Origin: Clostridia bacterium
GTDB lineage: Bacteria > Bacillota_A > Clostridia > Oscillospirales > CAG-272
NCBI GenBank assembly: GCA_017533545.1
Contig: JAFXHW010000221.1
Coordinates: 1-7,519, forward strand
Direction of reading: 5' to 3'
DNA: 7,519 nt
Under the pieces are notes generated by a model. The model made no database searches. It was given only the letters and a program-made list of their open reading frames with translations, and was not told where the DNA came from. The position numbers and the translations under genes are program-made. Shown here in pieces: positions 1-6,258 of the stretch (position 1 is its first letter; each line of letters opens with the position of its first letter).

Positions 1-682
1 CTCTCATCTTTGTCTTTCTGTGGAACCAGAAATTCTTGGAGTCGCGATAACCGTAGTCAACGGGAAGCGCGGGAAAATCCTTTGCACGAACGCCGTTTAT
101 GATAGCATCGCTGTACTTCTTCTTCATAAGTATCTTATCTATTCGAAGAATAAAGTGCGCGCCGAACTTACTTGTAATACCGTTAAAATCGTGATAAGGT
201 CCCTCGTAGCCGTTAAGCTCGCCTGCTATATCCTTGTCGGCGCCGTCAAGCTCACGCATCCATGTACATTCGATCGCTTCGATAGCGTCGGTGAGCACCA
301 TGGGACGAGCTTCGCCGGTCTCTTCCTCGATAATGCTCTTTTCAAGCTTGAAATTGCACTTGGGCATTTTTTCCTCGGGCTTGTCACCGGGCCAGGAAAG
401 CTTTACCGCTTCCTTGAAGGTGGAGGGCTTGTCGTCGATGAAGTTAAGGGTGCACTTGCCGTTGCGCAGTATGTTTTGCGCGGTGTTCGACGAGTTGCGG
501 CAGCAAAGAAGCATTGCATAGTAGTCTTTGCCTGCAACGTAGTAGGGCTGAACGAGAGAATAGGGTCCGAGGTTCGTCGAACCGTCCTCGCACAGTGTCG
601 AGATAATGACGGTGGGCATCGGGAAAAACAGAGATGTCTGATAGAAATTGTCCACGATGCGGAGATTTTCAAAGCTGCTCAT
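1..682 (-). CDS. Flavin reductase-like FMN-binding protein (flavoredoxin type), 3' end outside window
   Basis: The frame is open from an ATG at 682-680 to the window edge, giving 227 residues without a stop, so the C-terminus is missing. An AAAGGAG site lies at 697-691, 8 bases before the ATG. The protein fits the flavin reductase-like split-barrel family, which binds FMN and is often NAD(P)H-dependent. Supporting stretches are PTVIISTLCEDGSTNLGPYS (residues 23-42, first barrel strands), SSNTAQNILRNGKCTLNF (64-81, the family's T..NI......LNF flavin-contact region) and a late VDYGYRDSKNFWF segment (208-220). There is no signal peptide or membrane segment, so it is probably cytoplasmic. It follows the TetR gene by 20 bases and is probably co-transcribed with it from the promoter at 1286-1314. 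The substrate is unknown: such proteins may reduce free flavin or act as electron carriers. Family call is firm, exact function is not. Confidence 0.85.
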   Translation of the reverse strand, partial: MSSFENLRIVDNFYQTSLFFPMPTVIISTLCEDGSTNLGPYSLVQPYYVAGKDYYAMLLCCRNSSNTAQNILRNGKCTLNFIDDKPSTFKEAVKLSWPGDKPEEKMPKCNFKLEKSIIEEETGEARPMVLTDAIEAIECTWMRELDGADKDIAGELNGYEGPYHDFNGITSKFGAHFILRIDKILMKKKYSDAIINGVRAKDFPALPVDYGYRDSKNFWFHRKTKMR

Positions 683-702
683 AATCTGTACTCCTTTATA
701 TT

Positions 703-1221
703 TTAAATTAATTTTTCAAGCAACGGATATACTGTGTCAAACTCTTTGCCTTCAACCGACCAGGCAATGAGTGATTCGGAGATAAACTGTGATGTAAAAA
801 CCGCATTATCGACCTTTCTCTGCTTGCAGAGAGGCAGGATAATAAAAGCGATCTGGTCGCGAAGCAGTCGGTGACGGTTTGAAAATGAGGTGGATGCCAG
901 CTTCATAGCATTTTCATCACTGAAAAGCTTTTCGTTTTCTTTTGTAAAGCTGCAAATCGAATCGTATATCCCGTGAAAAAGGCAATAAGGATCGCCGGTG
1001 TCAAAGGAATGAATCTTTGCAAGATGCATTTTCCACTCTTCATACAGTACGCTTCCGATAAGCATTTCCTTTGATTTGAAGTAGTTGTATACCGTTCCGA
1101 CACCGAGCGAGCACGCGCGTGCGATCGAACGTATGGTGATATCCGAGTATGCGCGTTCCGTCATCTGCTTTTTTGCTTCCGTAAGAAGCTGATCACGGAT
1201 ATTTTCGATGATTTTCGGCAT
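703..1221 (-). CDS. TetR/AcrR-family transcriptional repressor
   Basis: The 172-residue protein has a typical TetR N-terminal DNA-binding domain. A first helix covers roughly residues 5-22. The helix-turn-helix follows at about 28-52 (TIRSIARACSLGVGTVYNYF, then KSKEML), with the family's G-T-V-Y-N-Y-F-x-S-K-E signature at the recognition helix. The remaining ~115 residues form the variable helical ligand-binding and dimer domain, so the inducer cannot be predicted. The length is slightly short for the family (about 190-210) but looks complete. The start at 1221 has an AAAGGA site at 1235-1230 with 8-base spacing. The gene is first in a leftward unit with the flavin reductase-like gene. A 24-bp palindrome over its own promoter start suggests autorepression and control of the flavin protein. 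Control of the divergent rnf operon is possible but not indicated, because that promoter lies about 150 bp away. Confidence 0.93.
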   Translation of the reverse strand: MPKIIENIRDQLLTEAKKQMTERAYSDITIRSIARACSLGVGTVYNYFKSKEMLIGSVLYEEWKMHLAKIHSFDTGDPYCLFHGIYDSICSFTKENEKLFSDENAMKLASTSFSNRHRLLRDQIAFIILPLCKQRKVDNAVFTSQFISESLIAWSVEGKEFDTVYPLLEKLI

Positions 1222-1229
1222 TATTTGGA

Positions 1230-1245
1230 TCCTTTCGCTGCGAAA
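1230..1245 (-). promoter_or_regulatory. tetR ribosome binding site overlapping a small inverted repeat
   Basis: The Shine-Dalgarno AAAGGA (1235-1230) is partly contained in an inverted repeat, TTTCGC / GCGAAA (1233-1238 and 1240-1245). In the leftward mRNA this could form a 5-bp stem with a 3-base loop that pairs the AAA of the site. The stem is weak and the effect on translation is uncertain. Confidence 0.35.
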
Positions 1246-1262
1246 AAAAGGGTGATGTATGT

Positions 1263-1286
1263 TTTATATGAACACGTTCATTTAAA
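1263..1286. promoter_or_regulatory. Probable TetR operator (24-bp near-perfect palindrome)
   Basis: The core is ATGAAC (1268-1273), a 2-base spacer AC, and GTTCAT (1276-1281). The symmetry continues outward as TTTA (1263-1266) with TAAA (1283-1286), broken only by the pair 1267/1282. Eleven or more symmetric pairs sitting on the predicted start of the leftward transcript (about 1279) and touching its -10 box fit a TetR dimer blocking RNA polymerase. Assignment to the adjacent TetR protein is inferred from position and symmetry. Confidence 0.72.
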
Positions 1287-1314
1287 TTATATATCACCGA
1301 CGGCGCCATGTCAA
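1286..1314 (-). promoter_or_regulatory. Sigma-A type promoter for tetR and the flavin reductase-like gene
   Basis: Read leftward, a perfect -35 box TTGACA lies at 1314-1309 and a perfect -10 box TATAAT at 1291-1286, separated by exactly 17 bases (1308-1292). The start of transcription would be near 1279, giving a leader of about 58 bases before the tetR ATG. The -10 box abuts the palindromic operator. Confidence 0.82.
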
Positions 1315-1441
1315 TAGATTTAACAGCCAACGATGGAGTAATTATGTGTTTTTTGTGCACTTTATGGGAACAATAGATGAGAATTGCTGTCATAAGATTT
1401 GGAAATTAACATTTTGCTCATGTATATTCACTCGTTGTCTA
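1315..1441. other. Spacer between the divergent promoters, no supported feature
   Basis: This AT-rich stretch lies between the tetR -35 box and the rnf -35 box. I looked for small ORFs with ribosome binding sites, a second copy of the ATGAAC/GTTCAT operator, terminator-like stems and tRNA-like segments, and found none that I can support. Activator sites for rnf could lie here but cannot be recognised by eye. Confidence 0.5.
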
Positions 1442-1470
1442 TTGACATAATTATTGTTAAATTGTATAAT
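1442..1470 (+). promoter_or_regulatory. Sigma-A type promoter of the rnf operon
   Basis: A perfect TTGACA (1442-1447) and a perfect TATAAT (1465-1470) are separated by 17 bases in a very AT-rich context. Transcription should start near 1476-1477, leaving a leader of about 73 bases to the rnfC ATG. A full consensus at both boxes suggests strong expression that may need a repressor if it is regulated. The spacer holds one TTGTTAA (1454-1460), which resembles a half-site of the redox repressor Rex. The second half is not conserved. Confidence 0.85.
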
Positions 1471-1535
1471 TTGATAGTATTAGTGTAAAATGCGGTTATT
1501 ATGCGTTATATTTCCGCTGAGTCACAAAAACGATG

Positions 1536-1542
1536 AAAGGTG
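1536..1542 (+). promoter_or_regulatory. Ribosome binding site fixing the rnfC start
   Basis: AAAGGTG lies 7 bases before the ATG at 1550. An in-frame ATG at 1490 would extend the protein by 20 residues. That codon is only about 13 bases from the predicted transcription start and has no ribosome binding site, so the 1550 start is preferred. Confidence 0.75.
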
Positions 1543-1549
1543 TTTAAAT

Positions 1550-2869
1550 ATGGCTTTCTATCTTCACGGAATTAAAACTCCGCACAGGAAAAATACAATA
1601 AAGCAGCCGACCGTGCGTATGACTGCGCCCGAAAGCGTGACAATTCCCATGGTCATGCATATCGGACGCCCCGCGATTCCCGCGGTCAGCGTAGGCGATA
1701 CTGTCAAGGTGGGTACAAAGATAGCAAACGCAGACGGCAAGATATCATCGAATATCTATTCGAGTGTGTCGGGCAAGGTCACAAAGTCTGTCGAGTATCT
1801 TCAGTACAACGGCGAAACCACAACAGCGCTCGTAATCGAATCGGACGGCGAGATGGCAATTGATGAATCGATCTGTCCTCCCTCGGTCAACAGCAGAGAA
1901 GAACTTATCGCTGCTCTGGCTGAAAGCGGGATCGTGGGACTCGGCGGCGCAGGATTTCCCACGCAGGTGAAGCTCGACGTTGATCCCGAGCGTATCGAGT
2001 ATCTTATCATCAACGGTGCCGAGTGCGAGCCTTACGTTACAAGTGACACCGTGACAATGCTCACGCGAGGCGACGACATGGCATATGCCCTTCGCGAGCT
2101 TAACCGCATCATGGGTATAAAAAACGTAATTATCGGTATCGAAAACAACAAAAAGGATGCGATTAAGGCCATGCGCGAAATGGCTGAATCGATAAATGAG
2201 TGCCTAGTCAGCGTAAAAGCGCTTCCCGCACTCTATCCGCAGGGCGGTGAGAAGGTGCTGATCTATCATACCACCTCCCGTAAGGTGCCCGCCGGAAAGC
2301 TTCCCATCGACGTTGGATGTATCGTGCTTAACTGTACTACTCTTGCTTCTATCGGATCATATCTCAAGACCGGCATGCCTCTTGTCGAAAAGTGCGTGAC
2401 TGTCGACGGCGGTGCTGTAAAGAATCCGCAAAACGTCATCGCGCCCATAGGCACACGAATCGAGGATCTGTTTGCGTTCTGCGGCGGACTTGACGAAGAT
2501 GTTGCCAAGATCATCTCGGGCGGACCCATGATGGGTGTTACGATGCCGGATGCATCATATCCGATTGTTAAAAATACGAACGCGGTTCTCGCTCTTACCG
2601 CAAAGGAAGCGAAGCTGCCTCGTGAAACGGCCTGTATCCGCTGCGGTAATTGCACGAACACCTGTCCTTTCGGACTCGCTCCTGCATCTATTGCCTCCGC
2701 TTATGGCAAAAACGACACCGCTGAGCTTCGCGCGTTGTCGGTGGAAACTTGCATGGAATGCGGATGCTGCAGCTTCGTTTGCCCCGCAAACCGTCCGTTG
2801 GTACAGATGAATAAGCTTTCAAAGCAGCTTTTAAAAGAAGAAGAGAAGAAGGAGGGAGCAAAAAAGTGA
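1550..2869 (+). CDS. rnfC: Rnf complex subunit RnfC (NADH-binding iron-sulfur flavoprotein subunit)
   Basis: RnfC is the peripheral cytoplasmic subunit where the Rnf complex exchanges electrons with NAD+/NADH. From the ATG at 1550 the protein has 439 residues and begins MAFYLHGIKTPHRK, typical of the family. A barrel-sandwich-like N-terminal domain covers roughly 30-95. The glycine-rich nucleotide/FMN region GLGGAGFPT is at 130-138, followed by INGAECEPY (154-162), YPQGGEKVL (229-237) and GGPMMG (324-329), all shared with complex I NuoF-like proteins. Two ferredoxin-type 4Fe-4S motifs follow: C362-C365-C368-C372 and C401-C404-C407-C411. The end is a short charged tail rich in Lys and Glu, without the long Ala/Lys extension of proteobacterial RnfC. 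It is first in the operon, 80 bases after the -10 box, and its stop overlaps the rnfD start (GTGA). Confidence 0.97.
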   Translation: MAFYLHGIKTPHRKNTIKQPTVRMTAPESVTIPMVMHIGRPAIPAVSVGDTVKVGTKIANADGKISSNIYSSVSGKVTKSVEYLQYNGETTTALVIESDGEMAIDESICPPSVNSREELIAALAESGIVGLGGAGFPTQVKLDVDPERIEYLIINGAECEPYVTSDTVTMLTRGDDMAYALRELNRIMGIKNVIIGIENNKKDAIKAMREMAESINECLVSVKALPALYPQGGEKVLIYHTTSRKVPAGKLPIDVGCIVLNCTTLASIGSYLKTGMPLVEKCVTVDGGAVKNPQNVIAPIGTRIEDLFAFCGGLDEDVAKIISGGPMMGVTMPDASYPIVKNTNAVLALTAKEAKLPRETACIRCGNCTNTCPFGLAPASIASAYGKNDTAELRALSVETCMECGCCSFVCPANRPLVQMNKLSKQLLKEEEKKEGAKK

Positions 2870-3786
2870 ATTCATTGACTAAAGTAATGATCTCGCCGCA
2901 TATTCACAGCGGCAACTCCACATCGGGCATCATGCGCGATGTGCTGATAGCGCTTCTTCCCGCAACTGTTGCCGGTATTGTGATATTCGGCCGTCTTGCA
3001 ATTCTGCCAATAGTTGTATGTATGGCAAGCTGTATACTCTTTGAAGCTCTTTTTAATATCATAACCAGGAAAAAACAGACTATAGGGGATCTGTCTGCCG
3101 CTGTTACCGGACTTCTTTTGGCATTGAATCTTCCTGCAAATGTACCGGTATGGCAGTGTGTTGTTGGATCGCTTTTCGCAATCGTAGTTGTAAAATGTCT
3201 TTTCGGGGGCATTGGAAATAATCTCGTTAATCCCGCAATTACTGCGAGAGTATTCATGATCGTTGCATTTGAATCGATGGCTGTATCGGCTTCTCCTGTT
3301 GATTCCGTAGCAAGCGCAACTCCCCTTGCCGCTGAAAAAATGCCCACTCTTACCACTCTCTTTTTCGGTAATTACGGCGGAGCAATCGGTGAGACCTGCA
3401 CGCTGGCGCTCCTTATCGGATTTGCATATCTGCTTATTCGCCGTGTCATCACATGGCATATTCCCACTGTATTTATTGGTACGGTGTTCGTTTTCTCCCT
3501 TTTCATGGAAGGCTTCGATGCGATCGCCGCACTCAGTATGGTAATGGCGGGCAGTGTGTTTATCGGTGCTATCTTTATGACCACCGACTACGTTACCTCT
3601 CCCTCGACATCTTGGGGCAAGGTTATCTTCGCTGTCGGCGCCGGCCTTCTCACCTGCCTTATCCGCTATTTCGGAACGTATCCCGAGGGAGTATCGTTTG
3701 CAATTTTGTTTATGAACATACTTACTCCGTATATCGATCGCTGGACTCGACACCGTGTGTTTGCGAAGGGAGGGGTTAAGGCATGA
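2866..3786 (+). CDS. rnfD: Rnf complex subunit RnfD (membrane flavoprotein)
   Basis: RnfD is an integral membrane subunit, related to NqrB, that carries FMN bound to a threonine and takes part in ion translocation. The 306-residue protein has the family's N-terminal SPHIHSG stretch (10-16), many hydrophobic segments, the conserved GGIGNNLVNPA loop (114-124), FMTTDYVTSPS (237-247) and YPEGVSFAILFMN (272-284). The expected flavin-attachment site is DSVASAT at 146-152, with Thr152 the likely acceptor. It differs from the usual SGAT by having Ser-Ala-Thr after Ala. The gene starts with GTG at 2866 inside the rnfC stop (4-base overlap). A GGAGGG site sits at 2851-2856, 9 bases upstream. It overlaps rnfG by 4 bases (ATGA). 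Flavin attachment would need an ApbE-type FMN transferase, which is not encoded in this window. Confidence 0.97.
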   Translation: MNSLTKVMISPHIHSGNSTSGIMRDVLIALLPATVAGIVIFGRLAILPIVVCMASCILFEALFNIITRKKQTIGDLSAAVTGLLLALNLPANVPVWQCVVGSLFAIVVVKCLFGGIGNNLVNPAITARVFMIVAFESMAVSASPVDSVASATPLAAEKMPTLTTLFFGNYGGAIGETCTLALLIGFAYLLIRRVITWHIPTVFIGTVFVFSLFMEGFDAIAALSMVMAGSVFIGAIFMTTDYVTSPSTSWGKVIFAVGAGLLTCLIRYFGTYPEGVSFAILFMNILTPYIDRWTRHRVFAKGGVKA

Positions 3787-4961
3787 AGCAGAGTATAAAG
3801 AACCTTGCCGTTTTCGTTTGCATTTGCACTGTTATGACCCTTCTTCTGGCCGTTACAAATTCAATAACCGCTCCCATTATCAAAAAAAATCAAAGTGATT
3901 CTGCCAATGCGGCTCTCCTTGAGGTTTTGCCCGAAGGCAAGGATTTCGAGCAGATCGTCATTGAAGAACACACACTCCCCGCGACGGTAAATGAAGTCTA
4001 CCGCGAAACGTCGGGCGGCGGATACGTTGTAAAGCTTATCACATCAGGCTACGGCAGTGATCTTGTGATAATGTGCGGTGTTGACGCAAACAACGTTGTT
4101 CGCGGTGCTGTCTGCCTTTCTTCCAACGAAACACTTGGCAAAGAAAAGTTTTTTGGCGACAATTTCAAGGGCAAGGATGCAGAGGGTGTCGATGCCGTTG
4201 ATACGATCGGCGGTGCAACAAAGACCACCGAGGCATATAAGAACGCCGTTAAGGACGCTCTGAATACGGTAATAATTCTCGGCGGCGGAAACGTTGATAT
4301 CCGCACCGAAGAAGAAATACTCGCCGACAATCTCGCAGCCGCTCTGCCCGCAGGAGAGGGCAAATTTGAAAAGCTCTTCATGACCGAACTTGTTGAAAAT
4401 GTTGACGCTGTATATGCCGCCGAAAACTCAAGCGGATACGTGTTTGTGATCGGCGAACAGTTCGTCGGTGTTCTGTCCGACGGAACAGCAGTTACCGAAG
4501 GCATTGATAATGCACAGACATTTGCCGATGCCGTTGCGCTGATTAAATCTTCTGTAATCGAAGATATTGATCTTTCGGAATATCCTGACCTGACAAAGAC
4601 GGTAGTATCGGCGAAAAAGACTGCTTCTGGCAACTTCATCGTCGAAACGAAGGGCGCCGGATACGGAATCAAGGGCGGAAATGAATATCATCCCGCTTCG
4701 GGCGAATATATCATCGTGCGCATTTCAATGACCTCCGACGGAAGGATCATCGACTGTCTTACCGTATCCGAAGGCGAGACCGACGGACTTGGCGATGCCT
4801 GCGCAGATGCAAGTTTCTACGGTCAGTTTGTAGGAAAAACTCAGGATAATTATACCGAGATAGACGCGATCGCAGGCGCGACTCTGACAACCAACGGATA
4901 TAAGCAGGCGATAGAGCGCGCTTATGCCGCCGTTGAAATTTTGAAGGGAGGGGAACAGTAA
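3783..4961 (+). CDS. rnfG: Rnf complex subunit RnfG, double-length with two FMN-binding domains
   Basis: RnfG is a single-span membrane subunit, related to NqrC, with an extracytoplasmic domain carrying threonine-linked FMN. This copy has 392 residues, while the family is usually about 180-220. A membrane anchor lies at about 8-25. A first FMN-binding domain covers roughly 43-170, with SGYGSD (88-93), an ETLG element (116-119) and the attachment motif DTIGGATKTT (140-149, acceptor Thr146). A linker with a degenerate partial repeat follows (about 183-272). A second FMN-binding domain covers roughly 274-388, with GAGYGIKGG (291-299), ETDGLG (332-337) and DAIAGATLTT (361-370, acceptor Thr367). 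Both domains keep the D-x-x-x-G-A-T core, so both may be flavinylated. One frame runs through with no sign of a sequencing fusion. Start ATG overlaps the rnfD stop by 4 bases; the stop overlaps the rnfE start by 1. The call is firm; double flavin loading is inferred. Confidence 0.95.
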   Translation: MKQSIKNLAVFVCICTVMTLLLAVTNSITAPIIKKNQSDSANAALLEVLPEGKDFEQIVIEEHTLPATVNEVYRETSGGGYVVKLITSGYGSDLVIMCGVDANNVVRGAVCLSSNETLGKEKFFGDNFKGKDAEGVDAVDTIGGATKTTEAYKNAVKDALNTVIILGGGNVDIRTEEEILADNLAAALPAGEGKFEKLFMTELVENVDAVYAAENSSGYVFVIGEQFVGVLSDGTAVTEGIDNAQTFADAVALIKSSVIEDIDLSEYPDLTKTVVSAKKTASGNFIVETKGAGYGIKGGNEYHPASGEYIIVRISMTSDGRIIDCLTVSEGETDGLGDACADASFYGQFVGKTQDNYTEIDAIAGATLTTNGYKQAIERAYAAVEILKGGEQ

Positions 4962-5650
4962 TGAGTAAGAAAAGCTCACTTTCGGTGCTCACTAACGGAA
5001 TATTGAAAGAAAACCCCACCTTGGTGCTCATTTTGGGTACCTGCCCCACTCTCGCTACCACAACGACCGTAACCGGTGCGCTTGGCATGGGCCTCGCCGC
5101 ATTGGTAGTTTTGGTGTGCTCGAATATTTTCATTTCGCTTCTTCGCAAGATAATCCCGGAAAGCATGCGTATTCCTTGCTATATCGTGATCATCGCAGGC
5201 TTTGTAACAATAGTTAAAATGATTGTTCAGGCATTTTTCCCCGATCTTTATGCAACACTTGGCGTGTACCTTGATCTTATCACGGTAAACTGCATCATTT
5301 TGGGTCGTGCCGAGATGTTTGCAAACAAGAATCCGGTAATTGCATCCGCACTCGACGGAATCGGTATGGGACTCGGATTTACCATAGCGCTCGGAGCAAT
5401 GGCAACGATTCGAGAAGTGTTCGGAGCCGCTTCCTTTGCGGGAATCGCGATCCCCTTTATGGAAGATTATAAAATATCATTCTTGGCAAAAGCGCCCGGC
5501 GGACTTTTGGTATACGGACTGCTCATTGCCCTCGTTTATGCCGTAACCAAGGGCAAATCCCCCAAGAAAACATCTTTCGGATGCGACAGTTGTCCCAACG
5601 CAGACAGCTGCAGAATAGAATCTTGTTCAAAGAAGGAGGCTGAGTGCTGA
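4961..5650 (+). CDS. rnfE: Rnf complex subunit RnfE (membrane subunit) with cysteine-rich tail
   Basis: RnfE is an integral membrane protein homologous to RnfA and NqrD. The pair sits in opposite orientations and shares an iron-sulfur centre in the membrane. The 229-residue protein has six or so hydrophobic segments. It carries the conserved cysteines in LGTCPTLA (Cys28) and TVNCIILGRAE (Cys111), which correspond to the known cluster ligands, and LDGIGMGLGF (131-140). After the last membrane segment (about 181-196) a hydrophilic tail holds five cysteines: C208, C211, C217, C222 and C229. This is an unusual feature that could bind a metal or form disulfides, but its function is unknown. The ATG overlaps the rnfG stop by one base (TAATG), with GGAGGGG at 4947-4953, 7 bases upstream. 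RnfE is distinguished from RnfA by its TCPTLA and NCIILGRAE motifs. Confidence 0.96.
   Translation: MSKKSSLSVLTNGILKENPTLVLILGTCPTLATTTTVTGALGMGLAALVVLVCSNIFISLLRKIIPESMRIPCYIVIIAGFVTIVKMIVQAFFPDLYATLGVYLDLITVNCIILGRAEMFANKNPVIASALDGIGMGLGFTIALGAMATIREVFGAASFAGIAIPFMEDYKISFLAKAPGGLLVYGLLIALVYAVTKGKSPKKTSFGCDSCPNADSCRIESCSKKEAEC
5633..5639 (+). promoter_or_regulatory. Ribosome binding site fixing the rnfA start
   Basis: AAGGAGG sits 10 bases before the ATG at 5650 but only 4 bases before the alternative in-frame GTG at 5644. The ATG gives MDFKVLIVILLSA, which aligns with usual RnfA N-termini, and it overlaps the rnfE stop as TGATG. The ATG is therefore preferred. Confidence 0.7.
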
Positions 5651-6246
5651 TGGATTTCAAAGTGCTTATTGTAATTCTTTTATCGGCAGTATTTGTCGAT
5701 AACTACGTGCTCTGCCGCTTCCTCGGCATATGTCCCTTCCTCGGAGTATCCAAAAAGTTTGATCAGGCATCGGGCATGGGTATCGCGGTTACAGTCGTTA
5801 TGCTCCTTGCTACAGCGGTAACCTGGCCAATTCAGCATTTCGTGCTCAATACGCTCAACATGGGCTATCTGCAGAACATCGTATTCATTCTCGTTATTGC
5901 AACTCTCGTGCAGATCCTCGAAATGCTCCTCAAAAAGCTTTCGCCCGCTCTCTATAAAGGGCTTGGCGTATATCTGCCCCTTATCACCACAAACTGCGCT
6001 GTTCTCGGTGTAACGATAAACAATATCCTCGACGGATACAATTTTATCGAATCGATGGCCAGCACTCTCGGATGCGGACTCGGATTTTTATTGGCAATGG
6101 TGCTCTTTTCCGGTCTGCGCTCGCGAATCAACGAAACAAACATTCCCACACCCTTCCGCGGACTTGCGGCTACTCTGATCGCCGCATCCTTTATCTCCCT
6201 CGCATTCATGGGATTCGGCGGTATTGTGGAAAATATCTTTGCGTGA
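5650..6246 (+). CDS. rnfA: Rnf complex subunit RnfA (membrane subunit)
   Basis: RnfA is the integral membrane partner of RnfE, homologous to NqrE. Together they form the membrane core through which electrons cross by way of an iron-sulfur centre. The protein has 198 residues from the ATG, close to the usual 190-200, and is hydrophobic throughout with about six membrane segments. Signature motifs are RFLGICPFLGVSKKF (23-37, ligand Cys28) and LPLITTNCAVLGV (109-121, ligand Cys116). The family usually reads VNN-F/Y-VL-S/A-RFLG just before the first motif. Here it is VDNYVLCRFLG (16-26), with an acidic residue at 17 and an extra cysteine at 22. Cys142 is also extra. The gene overlaps rnfE by one base and is followed by rnfB after 12 bases. 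Confidence 0.96.
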   Translation: MDFKVLIVILLSAVFVDNYVLCRFLGICPFLGVSKKFDQASGMGIAVTVVMLLATAVTWPIQHFVLNTLNMGYLQNIVFILVIATLVQILEMLLKKLSPALYKGLGVYLPLITTNCAVLGVTINNILDGYNFIESMASTLGCGLGFLLAMVLFSGLRSRINETNIPTPFRGLAATLIAASFISLAFMGFGGIVENIFA

Positions 6247-6258
6247 TGGGGTGAGAAT

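Noticed and set aside
20..706. A 228-residue plus-strand open frame at the left edge
   Set aside because: It lies opposite the flavin reductase-like gene, whose minus-strand frame has family motifs and a ribosome binding site. The plus-strand product has no recognisable motif.
1449..1471. Inverted repeat AATTAT / ATAATT around the rnf promoter spacer
   Set aside because: Only six AT-only pairs with an 11-base gap, expected by chance in such AT-rich DNA and partly formed by the -10 box itself.
1492..1517. Possible leader hairpin GCGG / CCGC before rnfC
   Set aside because: A 4-bp stem with an 18-base loop is too weak to support a terminator, attenuator or riboswitch.
1490..1549. A 20-residue N-terminal extension of RnfC from the upstream ATG
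   Set aside because: There is no ribosome binding site, it sits almost on the predicted transcription start, and the residues do not look like an RnfC N-terminus.
2872..3753. A 293-residue minus-strand open frame
   Set aside because: It is antisense to rnfD, its product is polar with no family resemblance, and it arises from codon bias of the real gene.
4049..4672. A 207-residue minus-strand open frame
   Set aside because: It is antisense to rnfG, of low-complexity Ser/Thr/Ala composition, with no promoter or ribosome binding site seen.
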